Below are positions 42,405 to 50,385 of a stretch of 64,000 nucleotides of DNA, piece after piece (the stretch's first letter is position 1; every line of letters begins with the position of its first letter). The DNA is from Cellulomonas xylanilytica (GTDB lineage: Bacteria > Actinomycetota > Actinomycetes > Actinomycetales > Cellulomonadaceae). Location: positions 576,325-640,324 of the forward strand of contig NZ_BJUB01000001.1 of the NCBI RefSeq assembly GCF_007989805.1, written 5' to 3'. Under the pieces are notes generated by a model that saw nothing but the letters and a program-made list of their open reading frames with translations, did no database searches and was not told where the DNA came from. Position numbers and translations under genes: made by a program.

Positions 42405-42854
42405 GTGAGCACCGCGCCCGCCACGGCACAGCACCTGAACGACCTCGTCCGCCTGCGACGCGTGCGGGACCGGATCGACCGCGAGTACGCCCAGCCCCTC
42501 GACGTCGAGGCCCTGGCGCGGGGGGCGCACATGTCCGCCGGGCACCTCAGCCGCGAGTTCCGCCGCGCGTACGGGGAGTCCCCGTACGCGTACCTCATGA
42601 CGCGCCGCATCGAGCGCGCCATGTCGCTGCTCCGCCGGGGTGACCTCAGCGTGACGGAGGTCTGCTTCGCGGTCGGCTGCTCCTCGCTCGGCACCTTCAG
42701 CACGCGTTTCACCGAGCTGGTCGGAGTACCCCCGAGCGTCTATCGGCGCGAGCACGCGGGCGTGACCGAGGGGATGCCCTCGTGCGTCGCGAAGCAGGTC
42801 ACCAGACCGGTCAGGAATCGAGAAGCGCGGACCGCGCAGCCCCACCTAGCGTGA
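42405..42854 (+). CDS. AraC-family transcriptional regulator (DNA-binding domain only)
   Basis: A 149-residue protein made almost only of an AraC-type DNA-binding domain: RRVRDRIDREYAQPLDVEAL, HMSAGHLSREFRRAYGESPY, then the second HTH with DLSVTEVCFAVGCSSLGTFS and TRFTELVGVPPSVYRRE. No ligand-binding domain precedes it. The GTG at 42405 fits leaderless spacing. The VOC gene begins 5 bp after the stop; short AraC regulators next to a VOC protein are a common actinobacterial pairing. It may also act on the divergent flavoenzyme operon. Confidence 0.9.
   Translation: MSTAPATAQHLNDLVRLRRVRDRIDREYAQPLDVEALARGAHMSAGHLSREFRRAYGESPYAYLMTRRIERAMSLLRRGDLSVTEVCFAVGCSSLGTFSTRFTELVGVPPSVYRREHAGVTEGMPSCVAKQVTRPVRNREARTAQPHLA
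42847..42852 (+). promoter_or_regulatory. -10 box for the VOC gene, leaderless
   Basis: TAGCGT at 42847-42852 ends 7 nt before the ATG at 42860 and contains the TAG of the AraC gene's end region; it argues against the in-frame GTG at 42851. Confidence 0.5.
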
Positions 42855-42859
42855 CCGTC

Positions 42860-43270
42860 ATGGATCTCGCCCTGCACTACGCCTTCCTGCCGCACGACGA
42901 CCCCGACGCCGCGCTGGCGTTCTACCGCGACGCCCTCGGCTTCCACGTCCGCAACGACGTCGGCTACAACGGTCTGCGCTGGATCACCGTCGGGCCCGCG
43001 GACCCGTCGGCGCCGGCGATCGTCCTGCACCCGCCGGCCGCCGAGCCAGGCCTGACCGACGACGAGCGCCGCACGATCGCCGAGATGATGGCGAAGGGCA
43101 GCTACGGCGCGATCACGCTGGCCACGCACGACCTCGACGAGGTCTTCGCGCGGCTCGTGACCAATGGTGCCGAGGTCGTCCAGGAGCCGACCGACCAGCC
43201 GTACGGGGTGCGCGACTGCGCCTTCCGCGACCCTGCGGGCAACCTGCTGCGCATCAACGAGCTCCCGTGA
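42860..43270 (+). CDS. VOC-family (glyoxalase/bleomycin-resistance-like) protein
   Basis: A 136-residue vicinal-oxygen-chelate protein with two beta-alpha-beta-beta-beta modules: LHYAFLPHDDPDAALAFYRDALGFHV and YGAITLATHDLDEVFARLV, ending RDCAFRDPAGNLLRINEL. Members are glyoxalases, dioxygenases or drug-sequestering proteins. The start is the ATG at 42860 because a TAGCGT -10 box is 7 nt upstream. Its stop overlaps the GTG of the UvrA-like gene, which suggests the resistance type. Confidence 0.9.
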   Translation: MDLALHYAFLPHDDPDAALAFYRDALGFHVRNDVGYNGLRWITVGPADPSAPAIVLHPPAAEPGLTDDERRTIAEMMAKGSYGAITLATHDLDEVFARLVTNGAEVVQEPTDQPYGVRDCAFRDPAGNLLRINELP

Positions 43271-45621
43271 CGCACCCCGCCGACAGCCACGACCTCATCC
43301 GGGTGCACGGGGCACGCGAGAACAACCTCAAGAACGTCAGCGTCGAGATCCCGAAACGCCGGTTGACGGTGTTCACCGGCGTCTCCGGCTCGGGCAAGAG
43401 CTCGCTCGTGTTCGACACCATCGCCGCCGACTCGCAGCGGATGATCAACGAGACCTACAGCGCCTTCGTCCAGGGCTTCATGCCGACGCTGGCGCGCCCC
43501 GACGTCGACGTCCTCGACGGTCTGACGACGGCGATCATCGTCGACCAGGAGCGCATGGGTGCGAACCCGCGCTCGACCGTCGGCACCGCGACCGACGCGA
43601 ACGCGATGCTGCGGATCCTGTTCAGCCGGCTCGGCACCCCGCACATCGGCTCGCCGCAGGCGTTCTCGTTCAACGTCGCCTCGATCAGCGGTGCCGGGGC
43701 CGTCACCCTCGAGCGCGCGGGTCGGGAGACCAAGGAGCGCCGCAGCTTCAGCATCCTCGGCGGCATGTGCCCGCGGTGCGAGGGCCGCGGCTCCGTCAAC
43801 GACATCGACCTGACCCAGCTGTACGACGCGAGCCTGTCGCTGAACCAGGGCGCACTCACCATCCCCGGCTACAGCATGGACGGCTGGTACGGCCGGATCT
43901 TCCGGGGCTGCGGCTTCTTCGACCCGGACAAGCCGATCGCCCGGTTCACCAAGCGCGAGCTCGACGCGCTCCTCTACAAGGAACCCACCAAGATCCAGAT
44001 CGAGGGCATCAACCTCACCTACGAGGGTCTGATCCCGCGGCTGCAGAAGTCGTACCTGGCCAAGGACGTCGACGCGCTGCAGCCGCACATCCGCGCCTTC
44101 GTCGAGCGCGCGGTGACGTTCTCCACGTGCCCGGAGTGCGACGGCACCCGCCTGAGCGCGGAGGCCCGCTCGTCGACCATCGACGGGAAGAGCATCGCCG
44201 ACGTCTGCGCCATGCAGATCAGCGACGTCGCCGGGTGGGTCCGGGGGCTGGACGAGCCGTCGGTCGCACCGCTGCTGACGGGCCTGCAGCTGCTGCTGGA
44301 CTCGTTCACGGACATCGGGCTGGGCTACCTGTCGCTCGACCGGTCGTCCGGGACGCTGTCCGGGGGAGAGGCGCAGCGCACCAAGATGATCCGCCACCTC
44401 GGGTCGTCCCTGACCGACGTCACCTACGTCTTCGACGAGCCGTCCATCGGCCTGCACCCGCACGACATCCAGCGGATGAACCAGCTGCTCCTGCAGCTGC
44501 GGGACAAGGGGAACACCGTCCTCGTCGTCGAGCACAAGCCGGAGATGATCACCATCGCCGACCGCGTCGTCGACCTCGGCCCCGGCGCAGGCACGGCCGG
44601 CGGCACGGTCTGCTTCGAGGGCACGGTCGACGAGCTGCGGACCAGCGGGACCCTGACGGGCAAGCACCTCGACGACCGGGCCGCCGTGAAGGACTCCGTC
44701 CGCGCACCGACCGGCCGGCTCGAGATCCGCGGCGCGTCCGCGAACAACCTGCGCGACGTCGACGTCGATGTCCCGCTCGGCGTCCTCGTCGTCATCACCG
44801 GCGTCGCCGGGTCCGGCAAGAGCTCGCTGGTGCACGGCTCGATCCCCGCCGGCGACGGCGTCGTGTCCATCGACCAGGGAGCCATCCGCGGGTCCCGCCG
44901 GAGCAACCCCGCCACGTACACCGGGCTGCTCGAGCCGATCCGCAAGGCGTTCGCCAAGGCGAACGGCGTGAAGCCGGCACTCTTCAGCGCCAACTCGGAG
45001 GGTGCGTGCCCGGCCTGCAACGGCGCGGGCGTCATCTACACCGACCTGGCCATGATGAGCGGCGTCGCGACGGTGTGCGAGGTCTGCGAGGGAAAGCGTT
45101 TCCAGGCGTCCGTCCTGGAGTACCACCTGGCCGGCCGCGACATCAGCGAGGTGCTGGCCATGTCGGTCACGGAGGCCGAGGAGTTCTTCGCCGCGGGGGA
45201 GGGCCGGACGCCTGCCGCTCACGCCGTCCTGGCGCGCCTGGTCGACGTCGGGCTCGGCTACATCAGCCTCGGTCAGCCGCTGCCGACGCTCTCGGGCGGC
45301 GAGCGGCAGCGGCTCAAGCTGGCGACGCACATGGGGGAGAAGGGCACGGTCTACGTGCTCGACGAGCCGACCACCGGCCTGCACCTGGCCGACGTGGAGA
45401 ACCTCCTCGCCCTGCTCGACCGGCTGGTCGACGCCGGCAGGTCCGTCATCGTGATCGAGCACCACCAGGCCGTCATGGCGCACGCCGACTGGATCATCGA
45501 CCTGGGCCCCGGCGCCGGCCACGACGGCGGTCTCGTCGTCTTCGAGGGCACGCCCGCCCAGCTCGTCGCCACCCGACCCACCCTGACCGGCGAGCACCTC
45601 GCCGCCTACGTCCGCAGCTGA
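43267..45621 (+). CDS. UvrA-like ABC ATPase (short, drug-resistance type)
   Basis: A 784-residue class II/DrrC-like UvrA homologue, clearly shorter than the roughly 950-residue repair UvrA. Two ABC units: Walker A GVSGSGKSSLVFDT near residue 38 and GVAGSGKSSLVHGS near 512; signatures LSGGEAQRTKMIRHLGS and LSGGERQRLKLATHMG; zinc motifs CPRCEGRG, CPECDGTRL and CPACNGAG...CEVCEGKRF. Such short proteins usually lack the UvrB-binding region and have been linked to resistance against DNA-binding drugs such as daunorubicin. It is translationally coupled to the VOC gene. Confidence 0.92.
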   Translation: MTHPADSHDLIRVHGARENNLKNVSVEIPKRRLTVFTGVSGSGKSSLVFDTIAADSQRMINETYSAFVQGFMPTLARPDVDVLDGLTTAIIVDQERMGANPRSTVGTATDANAMLRILFSRLGTPHIGSPQAFSFNVASISGAGAVTLERAGRETKERRSFSILGGMCPRCEGRGSVNDIDLTQLYDASLSLNQGALTIPGYSMDGWYGRIFRGCGFFDPDKPIARFTKRELDALLYKEPTKIQIEGINLTYEGLIPRLQKSYLAKDVDALQPHIRAFVERAVTFSTCPECDGTRLSAEARSSTIDGKSIADVCAMQISDVAGWVRGLDEPSVAPLLTGLQLLLDSFTDIGLGYLSLDRSSGTLSGGEAQRTKMIRHLGSSLTDVTYVFDEPSIGLHPHDIQRMNQLLLQLRDKGNTVLVVEHKPEMITIADRVVDLGPGAGTAGGTVCFEGTVDELRTSGTLTGKHLDDRAAVKDSVRAPTGRLEIRGASANNLRDVDVDVPLGVLVVITGVAGSGKSSLVHGSIPAGDGVVSIDQGAIRGSRRSNPATYTGLLEPIRKAFAKANGVKPALFSANSEGACPACNGAGVIYTDLAMMSGVATVCEVCEGKRFQASVLEYHLAGRDISEVLAMSVTEAEEFFAAGEGRTPAAHAVLARLVDVGLGYISLGQPLPTLSGGERQRLKLATHMGEKGTVYVLDEPTTGLHLADVENLLALLDRLVDAGRSVIVIEHHQAVMAHADWIIDLGPGAGHDGGLVVFEGTPAQLVATRPTLTGEHLAAYVRS

Positions 45622-45639
45622 CCGAAGAGAGGTTCTGAG

Positions 45640-46068
45640 ATGACCGAGAGCACCAAGGCCGGAGCGTTCACGGCCGAAGAGCGCGACGCCATGAAGGAGC
45701 GCGCGAAGGAGACCCGCCGAGGGTCGAAGGCCGCGGCGAACGGTGAGAAGGACCTGCTCGCCAAGATCGCGGAGATGGACCCCGACGACCGGGCGATGGC
45801 GGAGCGGATCCACGCGATCGTCACCGAGACGGCGCCGGAGCTCGCCCCGAAGACCTGGTACGGCCAGCCCGCCTACGCCAAGGACGGCAAGGTTGTCGTG
45901 TTCTTCCAGGCCGCGTCGAAGTTCAAGACGCGGTACGCGACGCTCGGCTTCAACGAGGACGCGGCGCTCGACGACGGCTCGATGTGGCCGACGGCCTTCG
46001 CGCTGGTGTCGCTGACCACGGCTGACGAGAAGCGCATCGCCGCGCTCGTGAAGAAGGCCGTCGGCTGA
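45640..46068 (+). CDS. DUF1801-like protein
   Basis: A 142-residue soluble protein of the DUF1801/YdhG-like group. It starts with a charged helix (AEERDAMKERAKETRRGSKA) and then has the recognisable APELAPKTWYGQPAYAKDGKV, FFQAASKFKTRYATLGF and MWPTAFALVSLTTADEKRI pattern. Its function is not established. It starts 18 bp after the UvrA-like stop with an AGAGAGG ribosome binding site, so it is probably the last gene of the AraC-VOC-UvrA cassette. Confidence 0.88.
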   Translation: MTESTKAGAFTAEERDAMKERAKETRRGSKAAANGEKDLLAKIAEMDPDDRAMAERIHAIVTETAPELAPKTWYGQPAYAKDGKVVVFFQAASKFKTRYATLGFNEDAALDDGSMWPTAFALVSLTTADEKRIAALVKKAVG

Positions 46069-46076
46069 CGCGAGGG

Positions 46077-47078
46077 CTACGGCGTGCGGGCGCGCAGGAC
46101 CTGCCGGGCGGGGGAGAGGAGCGCGGCGTCGCGGACGTCGGCCGCCGTGGCCTTCACGTAGATGCCCGTGGTCTTGAGGTCCTCGTGGCCGAGGAGCGCC
46201 TGCACCGCGGGCGCCGGCACGCCGGAGCGGATCAGTCCCTTGGCGTACGTGTGCCGGAACCCGTGCGCCGACTCGCCCTCCTGCTTGGGCACGCCCGAGC
46301 GCGCGATCCAGCCGTCGACCAGGTGCCGCAGGGCGCCGCGCGTCAACGGCACACCGTCGGCCCGGCGGAGCAGGGGAGAGGCGGCGGGGAGCGTGCCGAA
46401 CCGCACCGTCCGCTCCTGCAGGTACTCCTCGACGAAGGTGATCGCCTCCGGTGGGACGGGGACGATGCGCTGCCGGTTCCCCTTGCCGATCACGGAGACG
46501 ACGACCTCTCCGCCGGAGTCGCGGCGCAGCGACTGCTCGGTGATGGCGCACAGCTCGGCCGCGCGCACGCCCGTCGTCGACAGCAGCGCGAAGGTCGCGC
46601 GCTCGAGCGCCGGCCAGCGCCGGGCGTGCGCCTTGCGCTCCTCCCAGACGGCGTCGGCGAGGCGCTCGAGCTCGTCGTCGTTCCAGCCCGCCGGTAGCCG
46701 CACGGGGCGTTCGGGTGCCTCGATGCGCAGCGTCGGGTCGACACCCAGGTGGCCCTCGAGCTGGAGCCAGTGGCACAGCAGTCGCAGGGTGCCCACCCGG
46801 CGCTGCGTGGTGCTCACGGCTTCCTGGAGCCGGATGACGCGGTACGCGTTCTTGATCTGCGTCTCGGTCAGGTCGTCGACCAGCACGACGTCCAGCGGGG
46901 CGGGGTCCTCCGGCGTGGGCCGGTCACCGAGCCGGCCGGCCTGGCGGGCGATGACCGTGGCCCACACGACGATGTCGCGCCGGTAGTTCTCACGCGAGCT
47001 CTCGGTCAGGCCGCGGCGCGTGAGGGTCGCACGGTCGATGAGGAACTGGTCGACGACCTCGCTCAGCGGAACACCCAT
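46077..47078 (-). CDS. Tyrosine recombinase / integrase
   Basis: A 333-residue site-specific recombinase. The N-terminal SAM-like core-binding domain (ESSRENYRRDIVVW) is followed by a catalytic domain with all residues present: Arg in STTGVRAAELC (about 170), Lys in SVIGKGNRQRIVPV, HGFRHTYAKGLI (about 272), the histidine in LLGHEDLKTTGIY and nucleophile Tyr (about 306). The ATG at 47078 is chosen because TAACGT (47091-47086, minus) lies 7 nt upstream. It is XerC/D-like in size, but stands alone without visible attachment site, excisionase or phage genes. Confidence 0.9.
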   Translation of the reverse strand: MGVPLSEVVDQFLIDRATLTRRGLTESSRENYRRDIVVWATVIARQAGRLGDRPTPEDPAPLDVVLVDDLTETQIKNAYRVIRLQEAVSTTQRRVGTLRLLCHWLQLEGHLGVDPTLRIEAPERPVRLPAGWNDDELERLADAVWEERKAHARRWPALERATFALLSTTGVRAAELCAITEQSLRRDSGGEVVVSVIGKGNRQRIVPVPPEAITFVEEYLQERTVRFGTLPAASPLLRRADGVPLTRGALRHLVDGWIARSGVPKQEGESAHGFRHTYAKGLIRSGVPAPAVQALLGHEDLKTTGIYVKATAADVRDAALLSPARQVLRARTP

Positions 47079-47394
47079 GCAGCGCACGTTAGGTCGGCTC
47101 TCTGCGCCGCGGGCGGCGACGCGCCGCCGGTTGCGCGCATAGTGGCGCGGCCGACCCGCAGGAAGCCCTCGCGCGTGGAGCAAAGCCGATCGTGGCGGGC
47201 GACGCAGCACCGCCGTCGAACTCGGTCCAGCGGACTTTCGTCATGACGACCGGAGGAGTCAGGACCGTTGCGACGAAGGGAACCCCGCCAAGCGAGCATC
47301 CGGAGCCTGATCGGCGCACACGAGGGGTTCAGATGTTTCTTGCATAGTGCCGCCTATGTGCGTAACACTACGATTCTGCCGTTCGGAAGGGGTG
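47079..47394. other. 316-bp gap with a lower-GC patch
   Basis: The gap contains the integrase -10 box (47091-47086, minus), a strong hairpin GGCGGCG-ACG-CGCCGCC (47112-47128) and, at about 47331-47395, a patch near 50% G+C, well below the surrounding DNA. No gene with a good start site or typical composition was found. The low-GC patch between the integrase and the GNAT gene may be a trace of foreign DNA. Confidence 0.55.
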
Positions 47395-47913
47395 TCAAGT
47401 CGTCGCCGCGTCGCGCAGGGTCAGCACGTAGCGCTCCTCGGTCTGCGACGGGTCGCGCGGCACCACCTGACGCTCACCCGTGCGCGTGAAGCCTGCCCGG
47501 ACGAACAGGTCGCCGGCGGCATGGTTGCCGTCCAGCAGCCACAGCGAGACGGTCCGGGCGTCCTGTGCGACGGCAGCCTGACGGACGGCGTCCAGCAGCG
47601 CCCAGCCGACGCCGTGGCGCCGGGACTCCGACGCCACCCACAGCGCGACGATGTGCCGGTCGTCCACCGGCGAGCCGGGCTCCTGCATCATCGTGACGAT
47701 GCCACGACCGACGCCGTCGTCGTCCACGGCGACCCAGGTGGTGGTCGTCCGGATGCGCATCCGCCAGTGGGACTCGGTGAACCGTTCCTCCCTGGCCAGC
47801 GACGCCCCGAACACGTCCGGGTCCTCGCGCAGGGCGCGCAGCCGGACATCCTGGACAAGCTTCCAGTCGTTCTCCACCACCTGTTGGACAAGCACAGACA
47901 CAGGATGCCTCAC
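47395..47913 (-). CDS. GNAT-family N-acetyltransferase
   Basis: A 172-residue acetyltransferase of the GNAT superfamily, transferring acetyl from acetyl-CoA to an unknown amine. Motifs: VRLRALREDPDVFGASLARE at the N-terminus (common in one GNAT subgroup), the acetyl-CoA-binding VASESRRHGVGWALLDAV, and NHAAGDLFVRAGFTRTGER near the C-terminus. The start is uncertain: GTG at 47913 is given, with another GTG at 47898 possible. It follows the small acidic protein gene by 18 bp. Confidence 0.88.
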   Translation of the reverse strand: MRHPVSVLVQQVVENDWKLVQDVRLRALREDPDVFGASLAREERFTESHWRMRIRTTTTWVAVDDDGVGRGIVTMMQEPGSPVDDRHIVALWVASESRRHGVGWALLDAVRQAAVAQDARTVSLWLLDGNHAAGDLFVRAGFTRTGERQVVPRDPSQTEERYVLTLRDAATT

Positions 47914-47931
47914 GTCGGCCGAAAAGAGCGC

Positions 47932-48093
47932 TCAGGGCTCGTCGCGCGCCGTCGGCTCACCCGGTGGCGTTCCCCCGTGCCCGGCAGGATCCGGGACGGA
48001 CCGTGCGACGTCGGCGATCTCCTCCTCGGGTCGCGGCGGCACGGTCTCGTCGTACTCGAGCTCGGGCACCTCGTGCCCCACGGACTCCGTCAC
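47932..48093 (-). CDS. Small acidic protein, 53 residues
   Basis: A short frame from GTG at 48093 to a stop at 47934-47932. Support: a perfect Shine-Dalgarno AAGGAG (48105-48100, minus) 6 nt before the GTG, and a composition unlike a random frame, rich in Pro and Glu (VPELEYDETVPPRPEEEIAD, then PAGHGGTPPGEP). No domain is recognised and it looks disordered. It lies between the metal-hydrolase and GNAT genes in the same direction. Confidence 0.65.
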   Translation of the reverse strand: MTESVGHEVPELEYDETVPPRPEEEIADVARSVPDPAGHGGTPPGEPTARDEP

Positions 48094-48116
48094 CTGGTTC
48101 TCCTTCCGATGTGACA

Positions 48117-48132
48117 CACCGCACGGGCGGTG
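48117..48132 (-). terminator. Hairpin between the metal-hydrolase and small-protein genes
   Basis: CACCGC-ACGG-GCGGTG forms a perfect 6-bp stem with tetraloop, 22 nt after the metallo-hydrolase stop and 12 nt before the small-protein ribosome binding site. It may attenuate or protect the mRNA. Confidence 0.45.
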
Positions 48133-48154
48133 CATGTACGAGATGCGTGCAGGT

Positions 48155-48799
48155 TCACAGGTCGATGCCCTCGCCCGGGTCGAGAGAGATCGGCTCGCCC
48201 GCACCACCCAGCCGGCCGAGCAGCCCGTTCGCCATGCCCTGGCCGATGGCGCTGAGCAGCGCGTCGTGGACGACGACGACCCGGTCGGGCCCCACGCTGC
48301 GCACATAGTCCACGACCTCACCGAGCTTGAGCCACGGCGCTCCGATCGGTGTGCAGAGCACCGCGACGTCGGCGCCCGCCGGGTCGACGTAGGCGTCCCC
48401 CGGGTGGAGGATCCCCTCGACGAGATAGCCGACGTTGTGGATGCGCGGGACGTCCTCGTGGACCAAGGCGTGCCACTCCCCCAGTGCCGCGACCTCGAAG
48501 CCGCCGGCGCCGAACGTCTCCCCGGCACGGACCGCGTGCACACGGTCGGCGGGTGCACCGGCCCCGACGAGGGCGTCGACGACCGCCTGCGGTGCCCACA
48601 CCTGCACGCCGCCCTGGACGGCCTCGACCACGGGCTCCGTGGCGAGGTGATCGGGGTGCTCGTGCGTGACGAGGACCGCCTCCACGCCGTCGAGCGCACC
48701 GGGCAGCTCGGAGAAGACCCCGGGGTCGATGACCAGGCGGTCCGTGCCCCGGTCGAGTCGGATGCAGGCATGTCCCCAGCGCGTCAGACGGATGCTCAT
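48155..48799 (-). CDS. MBL-fold metal-dependent hydrolase (UlaG-like)
   Basis: A 214-residue metallo-beta-lactamase-fold hydrolase of the UPF0173/UlaG-like group. It starts with MSIRLTRWGHACIRLD, has the metal motif VTHEHPDHLAT near residue 45, a conserved HNVGYLVEGILHPGDAYVDP and a C-terminal histidine in VVVHDALLSAIG. The substrate is unknown. The ATG at 48799 lies 6 nt after a -10-like CAGACT (48811-48806, minus), so it is probably leaderless and the first gene of an operon with the small acidic protein and the GNAT gene. Confidence 0.9.
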   Translation of the reverse strand: MSIRLTRWGHACIRLDRGTDRLVIDPGVFSELPGALDGVEAVLVTHEHPDHLATEPVVEAVQGGVQVWAPQAVVDALVGAGAPADRVHAVRAGETFGAGGFEVAALGEWHALVHEDVPRIHNVGYLVEGILHPGDAYVDPAGADVAVLCTPIGAPWLKLGEVVDYVRSVGPDRVVVVHDALLSAIGQGMANGLLGRLGGAGEPISLDPGEGIDL

Positions 48800-48863
48800 C
48801 CGTGCAGTCTGTCCTGACCAGCGCGAACGCGCGCGGCGTTTCGCTCCCGACGCGTCGCCCGGA

Positions 48864-48869
48864 TACGGT
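48864..48869 (+). promoter_or_regulatory. -10 box for the ParA-like gene, leaderless
   Basis: TACGGT at 48864-48869 ends 7 nt before the GTG at 48877. Confidence 0.5.
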
Positions 48870-48876
48870 TGCGCAC

Positions 48877-49641
48877 GTGCTGGTGCTCGGGGTGTGCAGT
48901 CTCAAGGGTGGCGTGGGAAAGACGTCGATCACCCTCGGTCTGGCGTCGGCAGCCCTCGAACGCGGTCTGCGCACGCTCGTCATCGACATGGACCCGCAGG
49001 GCGACAGCACCATGGCGCTCGGGGCACGCCCACAGGCCGGCGACGTCGCCTCGGTGCTCGACCAGCCGGACGAGTCGACGATGCGGGCAGCGACCGTCCT
49101 GTCGTCCTGGGCCGACGACGGTCTGGACGTCCTCGCCGGCTCGGAGCGGTCCGCGGTGCACGACCGGCTGGACGGTACCGACGTCGACCGCCTCCGGTAC
49201 GCGCTGTCGTGGGTGCACGGGTACGACCTCGTCATCGTCGACTGCCCGCCGTCCCTCGGCGGGCTCACCCGCACAGGCCTGGCGGCCTGCGACCGCGCCC
49301 TCGTCGTCACCGAGCCCGGCCTGTTCGCGGTGATGGCGGTCGGCCGCGCGATGCGCACCATCGACGAGCTCCGGCGCGGACCCGCGCCCGCACTCCAGCC
49401 GCTCGGCATCGTCGTCAACCGGGTCCGCTCGCGCTCCATCGAGCAGGCGTTCCGGCTCGAGGAGCTGCAGACCCTCTACGGGCCCCTCGTCCTCACTCCC
49501 CCGGTGCCGGAACGGGCAGCGCTCCAGCAGGCCCAGGGTGCCGCCCAGCCCGTGCACGCGTGGCCGGGCGCCGCGGCCGCCGAGCTGGCGCGCACGTTCG
49601 ACGCGCTGCTCGACCGCGCCCTGCGCGCACCGCGGCACTGA
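48877..49641 (+). CDS. ParA-family ATPase
   Basis: A 254-residue Walker ATPase of the ParA/Soj type. The deviant Walker A CSLKGGVGKTSITLGLA is at residues 7-23, Walker A-prime DMDPQGDSTMALGA near 45 and the switch II/Walker B VIVDCPPSLGGLTRTGL near 125. No ParB or centromere-like repeats are next to it, so it is not a plasmid partition pair and probably positions some other cargo. The GTG at 48877 is chosen from the -10 box. It ends convergently with merR. Confidence 0.9.
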   Translation: MLVLGVCSLKGGVGKTSITLGLASAALERGLRTLVIDMDPQGDSTMALGARPQAGDVASVLDQPDESTMRAATVLSSWADDGLDVLAGSERSAVHDRLDGTDVDRLRYALSWVHGYDLVIVDCPPSLGGLTRTGLAACDRALVVTEPGLFAVMAVGRAMRTIDELRRGPAPALQPLGIVVNRVRSRSIEQAFRLEELQTLYGPLVLTPPVPERAALQQAQGAAQPVHAWPGAAAAELARTFDALLDRALRAPRH

Positions 49642-49694
49642 CGCACCGCGGAACCCGGGCGCCGACGAACCGCGTACCCGGCGCTGACGCGCAG

Positions 49695-49724
49695 CGAGCG
49701 GCCACCCTGACGGGCAGCCGCTCG
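49695..49724. terminator. Bidirectional terminator between parA-like and merR genes
   Basis: CGAGCGGC (49695-49702) and GCCGCTCG (49717-49724) form a perfect 8-bp stem; the 14-nt loop can pair further through CCC/GGG. It sits between two converging stop codons (49641 and 49738). Confidence 0.55.
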
Positions 49725-49737
49725 GGAGGTGCGTGGG

Positions 49738-50331
49738 TCAGCCGGCGGTTCGCGCCTGCCGACGCAGCGCCAGCTCGTCCTGTGCCGACGGCTGGACGGC
49801 GAGCTCGTCCTCTTCCTCGGCCCGTTCGGTGGGCAGAGCGGCGAGGGTGCCCTCCACCTCGCGCCAGACCCGGCCGACCGCGATGCCGAAGACGCCCTGG
49901 CCGCCCTGGACGAGGTCGATGACCTCATCGGCCGAGGTGCACTCGTAGACGCTCGCACCGTCGGACATCAGGGTGATCTGGGCGAGGTCGTCGACACCGC
50001 GCTCGCGGAGGTGGCTCACCGCGGTCCGGATCTGCTGCAGCGAGACCCCCGTGTCGAGCAGCCGCTTGACCACCTTGAGGACCAGGATGTCGCGGAAGCT
50101 GTAGAGGCGCTGGGTGCCCGAACCGGTGGCCGGGCGGATCGACGGCTCGACGAGCCCGGTCCGGGCCCAGTAGTCCAGCTGCCGGTAGGTGATCCCGGCG
50201 GCCCGGCACGCGGTGGGTCCCCGGTAGCCGGTCGCGGTGTCGAGGTCAGGGAGGTCGTCGTCGAACAGCATGCCCTGAGCGCGCTGCGGCACTACCCCGC
50301 TGACGCTCTCGGCGCTCTCGTTGCTGGTCAC
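49738..50331 (-). CDS. MerR-family regulator (Rv1830-like)
   Basis: A 197-residue MerR-type regulator with the HTH near residues 40-70 (YRGPTACRAAGITYRQLDYW, then the RTGLVEPSIRPATGSGTQRLYS wing), a LLDTGVSLQQIRTAVSHLRE coupling helix and a C-terminal domain with FGIAVGRVWREVEGTL. By order after bfn and ftsR it matches mycobacterial Rv1830, linked to cell division control. The GTG at 50331 is preferred, preceded by GGAGG; an ATG at 50367 has an over-close GGGGGAG. A -10 box TAGTCT (50391-50386) and a palindrome lie upstream. Confidence 0.88.
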   Translation of the reverse strand: MTSNESAESVSGVVPQRAQGMLFDDDLPDLDTATGYRGPTACRAAGITYRQLDYWARTGLVEPSIRPATGSGTQRLYSFRDILVLKVVKRLLDTGVSLQQIRTAVSHLRERGVDDLAQITLMSDGASVYECTSADEVIDLVQGGQGVFGIAVGRVWREVEGTLAALPTERAEEEDELAVQPSAQDELALRRQARTAG

Positions 50332-50385
50332 GGATCCTCCACTCGTCGCGCGCCGGTCGGCGGACATCTCCCCCGGCTGCTTGTC

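Noticed and set aside
43102..46776. Open frame of over 1200 codons on the minus strand opposite the VOC, UvrA-like and DUF1801 genes
   Set aside because: It spans several well-supported plus-strand genes and its sequence is Arg/Ala/Gly-rich without motifs.
46077..47078. Prophage or integrative element carrying the recombinase
   Set aside because: No phage, conjugation or excisionase genes and no flanking direct repeats or tRNA were found nearby.
47268..47489. 73-codon plus-strand frame across the low-GC patch
   Set aside because: It runs into the 3' end of the GNAT gene on the other strand, has no ribosome binding site and no recognisable motif.
48877..49641. Plasmid-type partition system
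   Set aside because: Only the ATPase is present; no parB and no iterons or replication gene.
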